Assembly: GCF_002018875.1 (NCBI RefSeq)
Contig: NZ_MVOL01000006.1
Location: 62,001-126,000 of the forward strand
DNA length: 64,000 bases
Direction of reading: 5' to 3'
Origin: Pseudomonas sp. MF4836
GTDB taxonomy: Bacteria > Pseudomonadota > Gammaproteobacteria > Pseudomonadales > Pseudomonadaceae
Shown here: one piece after another, positions 26,672-35,916 of the stretch
Position numbering within the stretch: position 1 is the first letter of the stretch
How the letters are laid out: each line of letters begins with the position of its first letter
Made by a program: the position numbers and the translations under genes
Notes under the pieces: model-generated
The model's input: only the letters and a program-made list of their open reading frames with translations
The model's database searches: none
What the model was told of the DNA's origin: nothing

Positions 26672-28239
26672 GCGGTTTCGTCGACCCAGCGTTGTTCCAA
26701 TCGGGTTTTCGTGCCCTGGGGCGGGGTGCCGAGGTGGCAATCCAGATCGCCCACCGTCAGGCCTGAAGCCAGCAGGCGCTCGCGCAGGCTGCCCAGGTGG
26801 CTCTCGATCAAGCTCGCGGTATAGGCCCGTTCAGCCCACAGCTGGCTGGATAGCCGGCCCTGAATCAATTGCGCCTGCACGTGCAGCGGCCCCAATGGCT
26901 CAAGATCGAACGCCAGTTCGACCCGCCACAGTGCCTGCTTGGGTTCGCGTTCTTCGCGTTTTTCGTTGGGTTCCGGCTCTACGGGCTCTTCGCGCTGGAA
27001 CTTGACCTGCAACGGCACGATGTCTTGCAGGGTGCGCATGGGGATTTCCAGTTGCCAGGTGGTTTGCAGGCGTCCGTCATCGGTCAGGCCGGTTTGCTCC
27101 AGGCTGGACAGTTGATGGCTTTGCAGGCGCGACACGGCTGCCGCGGCCAGGCGCAACAGGTGTTCCAGGTCGCCTTCGCCCTCCAGGCTCTGCAGCAGCC
27201 GCGAGGGCAGGGGGAAGCCGCCTGGCTGGGGCTTGGCGCTGACTTGACCGAGGGTGCCCAGGGCGCTGCGCACAAAGCTCGGCAGGACCTGGGCCAGGGT
27301 GTTGGCGGCAATGATCGCGTTGAAGTTGCTGCCGGTGGGGAGCGCCGGGGCCAGTTGCGCGATCAGGCGCAGCAGGTTGCCCTTGAGGTCCGGGGGCTGG
27401 ACCGGGTTGTCCCCGGCCAGCAGCTTGGCTTCCAGGAACATGCCGCTATTGGCCAGCGCCAGTGCCAGGCCCTTGGGATTGCTCAGTTGTTGCAGGTCGG
27501 GGAGCCCGGCCAGGAGTTTGTCCACGGCCAGGCGCAGGTCATTGGAGGTGGCATCGTCGGCCGGCAGATTCTGCAGGGCGCTGAGCAGCCCGGTCAGCGA
27601 GGCCTGGCGGCTTTGCTGGGTGCTCAGTTGCTGGGCGATTGCCAATTGCTCCTGGCGTCCGCTCAGGGGCACGAAATTCAACGTCTGGGCATCCTGGACC
27701 ATGGCGCTCAACAGGCTGCCGATGCGCAGCGGCTGAGGGCTGTCGATGCTCAGGGTGCTGCCGCTCAGGGCGGTGTTGAGCAGGCTCACCAGGGAGCGGT
27801 AGACCGCCGGTTGGCCGGCGGCCTGGGGCAGCACCTGGCTGGTCAGGACCTTGCCTTGCAGCAGGGTGCCGACCGGCAGTTGCGCGGTATCGAGGCGGGT
27901 CAGGGTGGCGACGCTGGACGCCAGGGCCTGCTGCACGCTGATCGCCAGGTTGCCGGCGGACGGCTGGCTGATGGCAAGGCTGGTGCCCTGGGGCAATGGC
28001 TGGTTGCTGGTGGCCTGAATCGTGGTCTGCTTGCCGCTGTCGAGGGTGACCTTGAGCAACAGCTCGAAGGTCTGGTCCGCCTGCTTAAGTGACAGGACTT
28101 CGGCGCGGGCAGTCTGGCCGGCGGCGATCAGGCCTTCCATGGGCTGCAACAGCTTGAGCAGCTCACTGCCGACACCGGGCGCGCGCGTGGCGGAGGGCGT
28201 CGCCTGGGGCAGCGGGAGGATGTTGATTTCACCTGACAT
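26668..28239 (-). CDS. Second FliK-like hook-length control family protein
   Basis: The 523-residue protein is rich in Gln, Leu, Ala and Ser. Its C-terminal region near 400-500 (TTWQLEIPMRTLQDIVPLQV, RVELAFDLEPLGPLHVQ, LWAERAYTASLIESHLGSLRERL) resembles the FliK C-terminal domain. It has no signal peptide or transmembrane helix. Translation appears coupled to the FlhB-tail gene downstream, which fits a FliK-FlhB type interaction. Whether it is exported or measures anything is unknown. ATG 28239 is the start. Confidence 0.8.
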   Translation of the reverse strand: MSGEINILPLPQATPSATRAPGVGSELLKLLQPMEGLIAAGQTARAEVLSLKQADQTFELLLKVTLDSGKQTTIQATSNQPLPQGTSLAISQPSAGNLAISVQQALASSVATLTRLDTAQLPVGTLLQGKVLTSQVLPQAAGQPAVYRSLVSLLNTALSGSTLSIDSPQPLRIGSLLSAMVQDAQTLNFVPLSGRQEQLAIAQQLSTQQSRQASLTGLLSALQNLPADDATSNDLRLAVDKLLAGLPDLQQLSNPKGLALALANSGMFLEAKLLAGDNPVQPPDLKGNLLRLIAQLAPALPTGSNFNAIIAANTLAQVLPSFVRSALGTLGQVSAKPQPGGFPLPSRLLQSLEGEGDLEHLLRLAAAAVSRLQSHQLSSLEQTGLTDDGRLQTTWQLEIPMRTLQDIVPLQVKFQREEPVEPEPNEKREEREPKQALWRVELAFDLEPLGPLHVQAQLIQGRLSSQLWAERAYTASLIESHLGSLRERLLASGLTVGDLDCHLGTPPQGTKTRLEQRWVDETA

Positions 28240-28289
28240 CTGGACACAACCTGAGGAAATTAGCCCTCTTTAGAGTAGGGCATCACATG

Positions 28290-28295
28290 TATAAT
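28290..28295 (+). promoter_or_regulatory. Candidate -10 box upstream of ccm operon
   Basis: A perfect TATAAT lies in the 195-base divergent gap between the FliK-like gene and ccmA. The -35 region 17 bases upstream (TCTTTA) is poor, so this is only a candidate for the ccm promoter. Confidence 0.4.
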
Positions 28296-28434
28296 GCCGC
28301 CCGTCTTTGGATGCGCGGTAAAAACATGGCAAATGTTTGACGCAGCTCTCTAGAACCGGCTGCCAATGCATTTATTCTGCACCTCTTTAACGGCCGCTCG
28401 ACAGCCGACTTGAACCGTAAAGGCCTGCTATCTC

Positions 28435-29070
28435 TTGACCAGCCCTCTTCTAGAAGCCGTCGCCCTTGCCTGTGAGCGAGACTTGCGTCTGCTGTTTGAA
28501 AACCTCGAATTGCGTGTGCAGGCGGGCGACATGCTGCAGATCAGCGGCCCCAATGGCAGTGGCAAGACCAGCCTGCTGCGCTTGCTGGCCGGGCTGATGC
28601 AGCCCACCGACGGCAAGGTGCTGCTCAATGGCCAGCCATTGGCCTCCCAGCGCATCGAACTGGCGCGCAATCTGTTGTGGATCGGCCATGCCGCCGGGAT
28701 CAAGGATGTGCTGAGCCCGGAAGAGAACCTCTCCTGGCTCTGTGCCCTGCACCAACCGGCGCGGCGCGAGGCCATCTGGCAGGCGCTGGCGGCGGTCGGG
28801 CTGCGAGGCTTCGAGGATGTGCCGTGCCACACCTTGTCGGCCGGTCAGCAGCGCCGCGTGGCCCTGGCCCGTTTGTACCTCGACGGGCCGCCGCTGTGGG
28901 TGCTCGATGAACCTTTCACCGCCCTCGACAAACAGGGCGTGGCCCAACTTGAAGAACACCTGGCCGGGCATTGCGAGCGTGGCGGCATGGTGGTCCTGAC
29001 CACTCACCATACGTTGGCGCGGGTACCGGCCGGTTATCGCGACATCGACCTGGGGCAGTGGGCGGTATGA
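28435..29070 (+). CDS. ccmA: Heme exporter ATP-binding protein CcmA
   Basis: CcmA is the ATPase of the CcmABCD complex that releases holo-CcmE during cytochrome c maturation. The 211-residue ABC protein has Walker [10 protein letters not shown] (about 38-46), the signature LSAGQQRR and Walker B LWVLDEPF. The start is TTG 28435. The stop overlaps the ccmB ATG as ATGA. It opens a nine-gene ccm operon. Confidence 0.96.
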   Translation: MTSPLLEAVALACERDLRLLFENLELRVQAGDMLQISGPNGSGKTSLLRLLAGLMQPTDGKVLLNGQPLASQRIELARNLLWIGHAAGIKDVLSPEENLSWLCALHQPARREAIWQALAAVGLRGFEDVPCHTLSAGQQRRVALARLYLDGPPLWVLDEPFTALDKQGVAQLEEHLAGHCERGGMVVLTTHHTLARVPAGYRDIDLGQWAV

Positions 29071-29735
29071 GTGTGTTTGCGCTATTGGTGGCCCGCGAGG
29101 CCCGTCTGTTGTTTCGCCGTCCGGCGGAGTTGGCCAACCCGTTGGTGTTCTTCGCCATCGTTGTCGCATTATTCCCATTGGCGGTAGGACCTGAGTCTCA
29201 ATTGTTGCAAACCTTGTCTCCGGGACTGGTCTGGGTCGCGGCACTTTTGTCAGTCCTGCTCTCGCTGGACGGGCTGTTTCGCAGTGATTTCGAGGACGGA
29301 TCCCTGGAGCAGTGGGTCCTTTCGTCGCACCCCCTGGCTCTTCTGGTATTGGCCAAGGTGCTGGCACACTGGGCGTTTTCCGGCCTGGCACTGGTATTGC
29401 TTGCGCCCCTGTTGGCCTTGATGCTCGGATTGCCTACGGCGGCCATTCCGGTGCTGCTGTTGTCATTGCTGCTCGGCACCCCGGTACTGAGCCTGCTCGG
29501 CGCAGTGGGCGCTGCGCTGACAGTGGGGTTGAAACGCGGCGGGCTGTTGCTGGCGCTGCTGATTCTGCCCCTGTACATCCCGGTACTGATTCTCGGCAGC
29601 GGCGCCTTGCAGGCGGCGTTGCAGGGCATGCCGGCAACCGGTTTTCTGCTGTGGCTTGGGAGCCTGACCGCCCTTGCAGTAACCCTGACACCCTTTGCAA
29701 TAGCGGCTGGCCTGAAGATCAGCGTCGGCGAATAA
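29067..29735 (+). CDS. ccmB: Heme exporter permease CcmB
   Basis: CcmB is the membrane permease partner of CcmA. From ATG 29067 it has 222 residues with about six hydrophobic segments and the family motif [19 protein letters not shown] near the N-terminus. A longer in-frame start at 28971 lies inside ccmA and is rejected. A 92-base gap without an obvious gene precedes ccmC. Confidence 0.95.
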   Translation: MSVFALLVAREARLLFRRPAELANPLVFFAIVVALFPLAVGPESQLLQTLSPGLVWVAALLSVLLSLDGLFRSDFEDGSLEQWVLSSHPLALLVLAKVLAHWAFSGLALVLLAPLLALMLGLPTAAIPVLLLSLLLGTPVLSLLGAVGAALTVGLKRGGLLLALLILPLYIPVLILGSGALQAALQGMPATGFLLWLGSLTALAVTLTPFAIAAGLKISVGE

Positions 29736-29827
29736 TAATGCGGTCTGATCGTTTTTTGATCACTTCTTGGTACAAGAACAGACCCTGACTTTTCGTGATA
29801 ACGAAGAGCAACCGTGATGGAAACAGT

Positions 29828-30583
29828 ATGAACTGGACCTGGTTTCATAAGCTCGGCTCACCCAAATGGTTTTATGGCATCAGTGGCAAGCTGCTGCCCT
29901 GGCTGAGCGTCGCCGCCTTGTTGCTGATCGGTATCGGCGTGGTCTGGGGCCTGGTCTTCGCGCCGCCGGATTACCAGCAAGGCAACAGCTTTCGGATCAT
30001 CTATATCCATGTGCCGATGGCGATGCTGGCCCAGTCCTGCTACGTGATGCTGGCGGTGTGCGGGGTGGTCAGCCTGGTATGGAAGATGAAACTGGCCGAT
30101 GTCGCCCTGCAGTGCGCGGCGCCCATCGGGCATTCGATGACCGTGATTGCGCTGTTGACCGGGGCGATCTGGGGCAAGCCGACCTGGGGCTCGTGGTGGG
30201 TCTGGGATGCACGACTGACGTCGATGCTTATCCTCCTGTTTCTGTACGCAGGTCTTATTGCGCTGAACCAGGCCATCAGCAATCGTGAGAGCGCCGCCAA
30301 GGCCTGCGCGGTGCTGGCCGTCGTCGGGGTGATCAACATCCCGATCATCAAATACTCGGTGGAGTGGTGGAACACCCTGCACCAGGGCGCGACCTTCACC
30401 CTGACCGAACGCCCGGCGATGCCTGCCGAGATGTGGCTGCCGCTGCTGCTGACGGTGCTGGGTTTCTATTGCCTGTTCGGCGTGCTGCTGCTGTTGCGCA
30501 TGCGCCTTGAGGTGCTCAAGCGTGAAGCCCGGACCAGCTGGGTCAAGGCCGAAATCCAACGCAGCCTGGAGGTGGCGCCATGA
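29828..30583 (+). CDS. ccmC: Heme handling protein CcmC
   Basis: CcmC transfers heme to CcmE in the periplasm. From ATG 29828 it has 251 residues with six transmembrane helices and the WWD heme-binding motif [16 protein letters not shown], followed by conserved periplasmic histidines. Its stop overlaps the ccmD ATG. Confidence 0.96.
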   Translation: MNWTWFHKLGSPKWFYGISGKLLPWLSVAALLLIGIGVVWGLVFAPPDYQQGNSFRIIYIHVPMAMLAQSCYVMLAVCGVVSLVWKMKLADVALQCAAPIGHSMTVIALLTGAIWGKPTWGSWWVWDARLTSMLILLFLYAGLIALNQAISNRESAAKACAVLAVVGVINIPIIKYSVEWWNTLHQGATFTLTERPAMPAEMWLPLLLTVLGFYCLFGVLLLLRMRLEVLKREARTSWVKAEIQRSLEVAP

Positions 30584-30756
30584 GTTTTGCATCCTTCGAC
30601 GATTTTCTCGCCATGGGCCATCACGGCCTGTATGTCTGGTCGGCCTATGGCATTTGCCTGGTGATCCTGGCTCAGGAACTGGCGGTGCCGATCGTGGCCC
30701 GCAAGCGTTATCTGCAACAAGAGGCGCGTCGTTTGCGCCGGGAGAACGGCAAGTGA
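30580..30756 (+). CDS. ccmD: Small heme exporter subunit CcmD
   Basis: This 58-residue protein was read directly from the sequence between ccmC and ccmE. It has [13 protein letters not shown] near the N-terminus, one transmembrane helix (about 16-40) and a basic tail ([18 protein letters not shown]). CcmD is needed for release of holo-CcmE from CcmABC. Both ends overlap the neighbouring genes by four bases. Confidence 0.93.
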   Translation: MSFASFDDFLAMGHHGLYVWSAYGICLVILAQELAVPIVARKRYLQQEARRLRRENGK

Positions 30757-31208
30757 ATCCGCTGCGTAAAAAGCGTCTTTTGATCATCCTGGCGATCCTG
30801 GCCGGTATTGGCATTGCCGTGGGCCTGGCCCTCAGCGCGCTGAAGGAAAACATCAACCTGTTCTACACCCCGACCCAGATCGCCAATGGCGAGGCGCCCC
30901 TGGACACGCGGATTCGCGCCGGCGGCATGGTCGAGCAGGGTTCGCTGCAACGCTCTGGCGATTCGCTGGACGTACGCTTTGTGGTCACCGACTTCAACAA
31001 GTCCGTGACTATCTCCTACCGCGGCATCCTCCCGGATCTGTTTCGCGAAGGGCAGGGCATCGTTGCCCTGGGCAAGCTCAATGCCGAGGGCGTGGTGGTG
31101 GCCGATGAAGTACTGGCCAAGCACGACGAGAAGTACATGCCCCCCGAGGTGACCAAGGCCCTGAAAGACAGCGGCCAATCGGCACCGACACCCGCGAAGG
31201 AGGGTTAA
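30753..31208 (+). CDS. ccmE: Heme chaperone CcmE
   Basis: CcmE carries heme covalently bound to a histidine. The 151-residue protein has an N-terminal membrane anchor (about 8-30) and a periplasmic OB fold with the heme motif [12 protein letters not shown] (heme ligand H124 and Y128). The start is GTG 30753 inside the end of ccmD. An in-frame start at 30507 lies within ccmC and is rejected. Confidence 0.96.
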   Translation: MNPLRKKRLLIILAILAGIGIAVGLALSALKENINLFYTPTQIANGEAPLDTRIRAGGMVEQGSLQRSGDSLDVRFVVTDFNKSVTISYRGILPDLFREGQGIVALGKLNAEGVVVADEVLAKHDEKYMPPEVTKALKDSGQSAPTPAKEG

Positions 31209-31211
31209 CCC

Positions 31212-33200
31212 ATGACTTCCGCACTTTTCATCCCTGAACTGGGGCATCTGGCGATGATCCTGGCCCTGTGCTTTGCCCTGGTCCAGGCGGTGATCCCGCT
31301 GCTCGGCGCCTGGCGCGGCGATCGGCTGTGGATGAGCCTGGCTCAGCCGGCGGCCTGGGGGCAGTTCGCCTTCCTGCTGTTCGCCTTCGGCTGCCTGACC
31401 TATGCCTTCATGAGCGACGACTTCTCGGTCGCCTATGTGGCCAGCAACTCCAATAGCGCCTTGCCCTGGTACTACAAGTTCAGCGCAGTATGGGGCGCCC
31501 ACGAAGGCTCGCTGCTGCTCTGGGCGTTGATCCTGGGTGGCTGGACCTTTGCCGTGTCGGTGTTCTCGCGGCAGTTGCCGCAGGTGATGCTGGCCCGGGT
31601 GCTGGCGGTGATGGGCATGATCAGCACCGGCTTCCTGCTGTTTCTGATCCTGACCTCCAACCCTTTCGCGCGAATCTTGCCGCAGATCCCGGCCGATGGC
31701 CGTGACCTCAACCCGTTGCTGCAGGACATCGGCCTGATCGTTCACCCGCCGATGCTGTACATGGGTTATGTCGGTTTCTCCGTGGCCTTCGCCTTCGCCA
31801 TTGCCGCGCTGCTCGGCGGGCGTCTCGACGCCGCCTGGGCGCGCTGGTCGCGTCCCTGGACCATCGTCGCCTGGGCTTTCCTCGGCATCGGCATCACCCT
31901 GGGCTCCTGGTGGGCCTACTACGAACTCGGCTGGGGCGGCTGGTGGTTCTGGGACCCGGTGGAAAACGCCTCCTTCATGCCGTGGCTGGTGGGGACGGCC
32001 CTGATCCACTCCCTGGCCGTCACGGAAAAGCGCGGCGTGTTCAAGAGCTGGACCGTGCTGCTGGCCATTGCCGCGTTTTCCCTGAGCCTGCTGGGAACCT
32101 TCCTGGTGCGTTCCGGGGTACTGACCTCGGTGCATGCCTTCGCCTCCGACCCAGAGCGCGGCGTGTTCATCCTGATCTTCCTGCTGTTTGTGGTGGGCGG
32201 TTCGCTGACCCTGTTCGCTCTGCGCGCGCCGGTGGTCAAGAGCCATGTCGGGTTCAACCTGTGGTCGCGGGAAACCCTGCTGCTGGGCAACAACCTGGTG
32301 TTGGTGGTGGCTGCGTCGATGATTCTGCTGGGCACCCTGTACCCGCTGGTGCTGGATGCCCTGACCGGGGCCAAGCTGTCGGTCGGCCCGCCGTACTTCA
32401 ATGCGCTGTTCATTCCGCTGATGGCGCTGCTGATGGTGGTGATGGCGGTCGGTGTGCTGGTGCGCTGGAAAGACACCCCGGTCAAGTGGCTGGTGAGCAT
32501 GCTGACCCCGGTCCTGCTGGGCAGCGCGGCCTTGGCGGTGGTGGCTGGTATCGCTTACGGCGACTTCAACTGGGCGGTGCTGGCGACCTTTATGCTGGCC
32601 GCCTGGGTGCTGTTGGCCGGTGTGCGCGACATCGTCGACAAGACCCGCCACAAAGGCCTGATCAAAGGCCTGCCAAGCCTGACCCGCAGCTATTGGGGCA
32701 TGCAGATTGCGCACCTGGGCATCGCGGTCTGCGCTCTGGGCGTGGTGCTGTCGAGCCAGAACAGCGCCGAGCGCGACCTGCGCCTGGCGCCGGGCGAATC
32801 CATGGACCTGGCCGGTTATCACTTCATTTTTGAAGGCGCCAAGCACTTCGAGGGGCCGAACTTCACCTCCGACAAAGGCACCGTGCGCGTGGTGCGCAAC
32901 GGCAAGGAAGTGTCGGTGCTGCACCCGGAGAAGCGCCTGTACACCGTGCAGAACTCGATGATGACTGAAGCCGGGATCGACGCCGGCTTCACCCGCGACC
33001 TGTATGTGGCCCTCGGCGAACCGCTGGGCGATGGCGCCTGGGCGGTGCGGGTGCACGTCAAGCCGTTCGTGCGCTGGATCTGGTTCGGCGGCCTGCTGAC
33101 CGGCTTCGGTGGCTTGCTGGCGGCGCTGGACCGGCGTTACCGGGTCAAGGTGAAAAGCCGCGTGCGCGAAGCGCTGGGCATGACAGGAGTCACTGCATGA
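31212..33200 (+). CDS. ccmF: Cytochrome c heme lyase subunit CcmF
   Basis: CcmF is the large membrane core of the heme lyase that attaches heme to apocytochromes. The 662-residue protein has about 14-15 hydrophobic segments, WGAHEGSLLLW, and the WWD motif GWGGWWFWDPVENASFMPW. A large periplasmic loop lies near the C-terminus before the last helix. It overlaps ccmG by four bases. Confidence 0.97.
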   Translation: MTSALFIPELGHLAMILALCFALVQAVIPLLGAWRGDRLWMSLAQPAAWGQFAFLLFAFGCLTYAFMSDDFSVAYVASNSNSALPWYYKFSAVWGAHEGSLLLWALILGGWTFAVSVFSRQLPQVMLARVLAVMGMISTGFLLFLILTSNPFARILPQIPADGRDLNPLLQDIGLIVHPPMLYMGYVGFSVAFAFAIAALLGGRLDAAWARWSRPWTIVAWAFLGIGITLGSWWAYYELGWGGWWFWDPVENASFMPWLVGTALIHSLAVTEKRGVFKSWTVLLAIAAFSLSLLGTFLVRSGVLTSVHAFASDPERGVFILIFLLFVVGGSLTLFALRAPVVKSHVGFNLWSRETLLLGNNLVLVVAASMILLGTLYPLVLDALTGAKLSVGPPYFNALFIPLMALLMVVMAVGVLVRWKDTPVKWLVSMLTPVLLGSAALAVVAGIAYGDFNWAVLATFMLAAWVLLAGVRDIVDKTRHKGLIKGLPSLTRSYWGMQIAHLGIAVCALGVVLSSQNSAERDLRLAPGESMDLAGYHFIFEGAKHFEGPNFTSDKGTVRVVRNGKEVSVLHPEKRLYTVQNSMMTEAGIDAGFTRDLYVALGEPLGDGAWAVRVHVKPFVRWIWFGGLLTGFGGLLAALDRRYRVKVKSRVREALGMTGVTA

Positions 33201-33733
33201 GACGTTGGATGATGTTGCTGCCGCTGGCACTGTTCCTGGTGATGGCGGTATTCCTCTACCGCGGGCTGTACCTGGACCCGGCCGAGTTGCCGTCGGCCAT
33301 GATCGGCAAGCCGTTCCCGGAGTTCTCCCTGCCGGCGGTCGAGGGTGAAACAACCCTGACCCGCGCCGACCTGCTGGGCAAACCGGCACTGGTCAACGTC
33401 TGGGGCACCTGGTGCATTTCCTGCCGGGTCGAGCACCCGGTGCTGAACAAGCTGGCGCAGCAGGGCGTGGTGATCTATGGCGTCAACTACAAGGACGTCA
33501 ACGCCGATGCCTTGAAGTGGCTGGCCGAATTCCACAACCCGTATCAGCTGGATATACGCGACGAAGAGGGCACCCTGGGCCTGAACCTGGGGGTGTACGG
33601 TGCGCCGGAAACCTTCTTCATCGACGCCAAGGGCATCATCCGCGACAAATACGTCGGGGTGATCGACGAGGTGGTCTGGCGTGAAAAACTGGCGGCCAAG
33701 TATCAGTCGCTGGTGGACGAGGCCAAGCCATGA
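33197..33733 (+). CDS. ccmG: Thiol-disulfide oxidoreductase CcmG (DsbE)
   Basis: CcmG reduces the CXXCH cysteines of apocytochrome c in the periplasm. The 178-residue thioredoxin-like protein has an N-terminal membrane anchor (about 5-24), the active site WGTWCISCRVEHP and the conserved GVYGAPETFFID with its cis-proline loop. It overlaps ccmF and ccmH. Confidence 0.96.
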   Translation: MRRWMMLLPLALFLVMAVFLYRGLYLDPAELPSAMIGKPFPEFSLPAVEGETTLTRADLLGKPALVNVWGTWCISCRVEHPVLNKLAQQGVVIYGVNYKDVNADALKWLAEFHNPYQLDIRDEEGTLGLNLGVYGAPETFFIDAKGIIRDKYVGVIDEVVWREKLAAKYQSLVDEAKP

Positions 33734-34200
33734 AGCGCTGGTTCGCCGCCCTCGTACTGGGTCTGGGTATGGCTTCCGTAGCCCAGGCCGCCATCGACAC
33801 CTATGAGTTCGCCAATGACGCCGAGCGTGAGCGTTTTCGCGAGCTGACCAAGGAGCTGCGCTGCCCCAAGTGCCAGAACCAGGACATCGCCGATTCCAAT
33901 GCGCCGATTGCCGCCGACTTGCGCAAGGAAATCTTTCGCATGCTGGGCGAAGGCAAGGACAACCAGCAGATTATCGACTTCATGGTTGACCGCTACGGCG
34001 ACTTCGTCCGCTACAAGCCGGCCCTGACCGGCAAAACCGCCTTGCTCTGGTTCGGCCCCGCCGGGTTGCTGCTGGGGGGAGTGGTGATCATCGCCGTGAT
34101 CGTCCGGCGTCGTCGTGCCGAGCGCACTGACAGCCCGAACACGCTTTCTGCCGAGGAGCGTCAGCGCCTCGACCACCTGTTGGAAAAAGACTCCGAATGA
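33730..34200 (+). CDS. ccmH: Cytochrome c maturation protein CcmH
   Basis: CcmH presents reduced apocytochrome to the heme lyase. The 156-residue protein has a signal peptide (to about residue 20), the LRCPKCQNQ redox motif and a C-terminal transmembrane helix (about 100-122). It is the short form, with the TPR part encoded separately as CcmI. Confidence 0.95.
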   Translation: MKRWFAALVLGLGMASVAQAAIDTYEFANDAERERFRELTKELRCPKCQNQDIADSNAPIAADLRKEIFRMLGEGKDNQQIIDFMVDRYGDFVRYKPALTGKTALLWFGPAGLLLGGVVIIAVIVRRRRAERTDSPNTLSAEERQRLDHLLEKDSE

Positions 34201-35402
34201 TTGATTTCTGGCTCGCTGCAGGTCTGCTGCTCCTGGTAGCCCTGAGTTTTCTGTTGATCCCGGTTTTACGTGGCCGCCGTGCCCAACGTGAAGAGGATCG
34301 TACCGCGCTGAACGTGGCGCTCTACCAAGAACGGGTTGCCGAGTTGCAAGGGCAGCAGGCGGAGGGTGTGCTGAGTTCGGACCAGATGGACAGCGGCCGC
34401 GCCGAAGCGGCCCGCGAGTTGCTGGCCGACACCGAAGGCGTGGCCCCAGCCAGGGTTTCACGGCTGGGCAAGCCGCTGCCGTTGCTGGCGGCGATCCTGG
34501 TGCCGGTGCTGGGCCTGGGTCTGTACCTGCACTTTGGCGCTGTGGACAAGGTCGAACTGACCCGCGAATTCGCCCAGGCGCCGCAGTCCATGGAAGACAT
34601 GACCCAGCGCCTCGAGCGCGCAGTGGCGGCCCAGCCGGATTCCGCCGAGGGCCTGTACTTCCTCGGTCGCACCTATATGGCCCAGGATCGTCCGGCGGAC
34701 GCGGCGAAGCTCTTCGAGCGCACCGTGGCCCTGGCGGGCCGCCAGCCGGAGCTGCTCGGGCAATGGGCCCAGGCGCAGTATTTTGCCGACAACAAACAGT
34801 GGTCGCCCAAGCTCCAGGCCTTGACCGACGAAGCACTCAAGGCCGACCCCAAGGAAGTCACCAGCCTTGGACTGTTGGGCATCGCGGCGTTTGAAGGTGA
34901 GCGTTATCAGGACGCCATCGATTACTGGAACCGCCTGTTGGCCCAATTGCCGCCGGACGACAGCTCCCGCGCTGCGCTGCAGGGCGGTATCGCCCGGGCC
35001 AGCGAGAAGCTGGTCGCCACCGGTGGCAAGGTTGCCCAGGCGCCGGCCGCCCCGGCCAAGAGCGCCGTGCTCAAAGTCCGGGTCGACCTGGCGCCTGAGC
35101 TGAAGGCCAAGGTCCAGCCGGGTGACAGCGTGTTCATCTTTGCCCGGGCCGTGTCCGGCCCACCCGCGCCGTTGGCGGCCAAGCGCCTGACCGTGGCTGA
35201 TCTGCCGGCCACCGTCGAGTTGGGGGATGCCGACGCAATGATGCCGCAGTTGAAACTGTCGAACTTCCCTGAAGTCCAACTGGTTGCGCGCGTGTCCCGT
35301 GCCGGCCAACCGACAGCCGGTGAATGGGTCGGTCGCAGCCAGCCTCTGGCCAGCAGCACCACCGCGCCACAACAGCTGACCATCGACAGCCCGGATCAAT
35401 AA
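34197..35402 (+). CDS. ccmI: Cytochrome c maturation TPR protein CcmI
   Basis: CcmI is the apocytochrome chaperone of the heme lyase complex. The 401-residue protein has two N-terminal transmembrane helices (about 4-24 and 95-115) flanking a cytoplasmic loop. A periplasmic region follows with tetratricopeptide-like repeats ([38 protein letters not shown]) and a beta-rich C-terminal domain. It closes the ccm operon. Confidence 0.94.
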   Translation: MIDFWLAAGLLLLVALSFLLIPVLRGRRAQREEDRTALNVALYQERVAELQGQQAEGVLSSDQMDSGRAEAARELLADTEGVAPARVSRLGKPLPLLAAILVPVLGLGLYLHFGAVDKVELTREFAQAPQSMEDMTQRLERAVAAQPDSAEGLYFLGRTYMAQDRPADAAKLFERTVALAGRQPELLGQWAQAQYFADNKQWSPKLQALTDEALKADPKEVTSLGLLGIAAFEGERYQDAIDYWNRLLAQLPPDDSSRAALQGGIARASEKLVATGGKVAQAPAAPAKSAVLKVRVDLAPELKAKVQPGDSVFIFARAVSGPPAPLAAKRLTVADLPATVELGDADAMMPQLKLSNFPEVQLVARVSRAGQPTAGEWVGRSQPLASSTTAPQQLTIDSPDQ

Positions 35403-35416
35403 CCAGAGAAGCCGCC

Positions 35417-35818
35417 ATGACCGCCATCGCACGTATCACCCTGTTATCACTGGTTGTGGGGTTGAGTGCATGTACGGTCCAGCGGCCGCAGCCCACCAGC
35501 TCCGAACCCATCCCGCCGGCGGTGCCGAGCACACGCTCGGTGCCCTCGACCGCGCCTGGGGCACCGGCGACGCCCAATCGTCCGGCCAAGCCCCTGCCAC
35601 GCACCTCCGCCAGTTTTGCCCCACCTCCCGGCGGCCATAGCCATTGGGATGCGCGGCTGGGGGTGTATGTGCTGGATGACCAGAGCAACACCTTCTATCG
35701 CCAACGCACCTATTACCGCTGGAACAACGGCTGGAGCCGCTCCATCGGCCCGGACGGCCCCTGGGAGGAAACCGACATCCATGGCGTTCCGTCCGGCTTG
35801 GGGCGTCAGTTCAAATAG
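35417..35818 (+). CDS. Small Pro/Ser-rich lipoprotein
   Basis: The 133-residue protein has a signal peptide with lipobox LSAC (Cys at about residue 19). A Pro/Ser/Thr-rich linker (20-70) and a compact C-terminal domain with Trp and Tyr repeats follow (YYRWNNGWSRSIGPDGPWEE). It starts 15 bases behind ccmI and is probably read through from ccm. I do not recognise its function. An in-frame start at 35324 lies inside ccmI and is rejected. Confidence 0.8.
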   Translation: MTAIARITLLSLVVGLSACTVQRPQPTSSEPIPPAVPSTRSVPSTAPGAPATPNRPAKPLPRTSASFAPPPGGHSHWDARLGVYVLDDQSNTFYRQRTYYRWNNGWSRSIGPDGPWEETDIHGVPSGLGRQFK

Positions 35819-35832
35819 CCCCGCGAGGGGCT
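35817..35832 (+). terminator. Possible weak terminator after lipoprotein gene
   Basis: AGCCCC (35817-35822) and GGGGCT (35827-35832) form a 6-bp stem with a four-base loop at the stop codon. There is no proper T-run, so termination is uncertain. Confidence 0.35.
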
Positions 35833-35916
35833 TGGGCGACGGTGCTTGTTGTTCAAGCCCTCTGGCTCACGGCCGATACAGCGCCATGTCCCTGAGTATC
35901 GTTGCTTGAGCACCTG

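Noticed and set aside
30708..33389. An 893-codon open frame on the - strand opposite ccmEFG
   Set aside because: It is a shadow of strong codon bias in high-GC genes; its composition is His/Gln/Arg-rich with no domains, while the + strand genes are unmistakable ccm genes.
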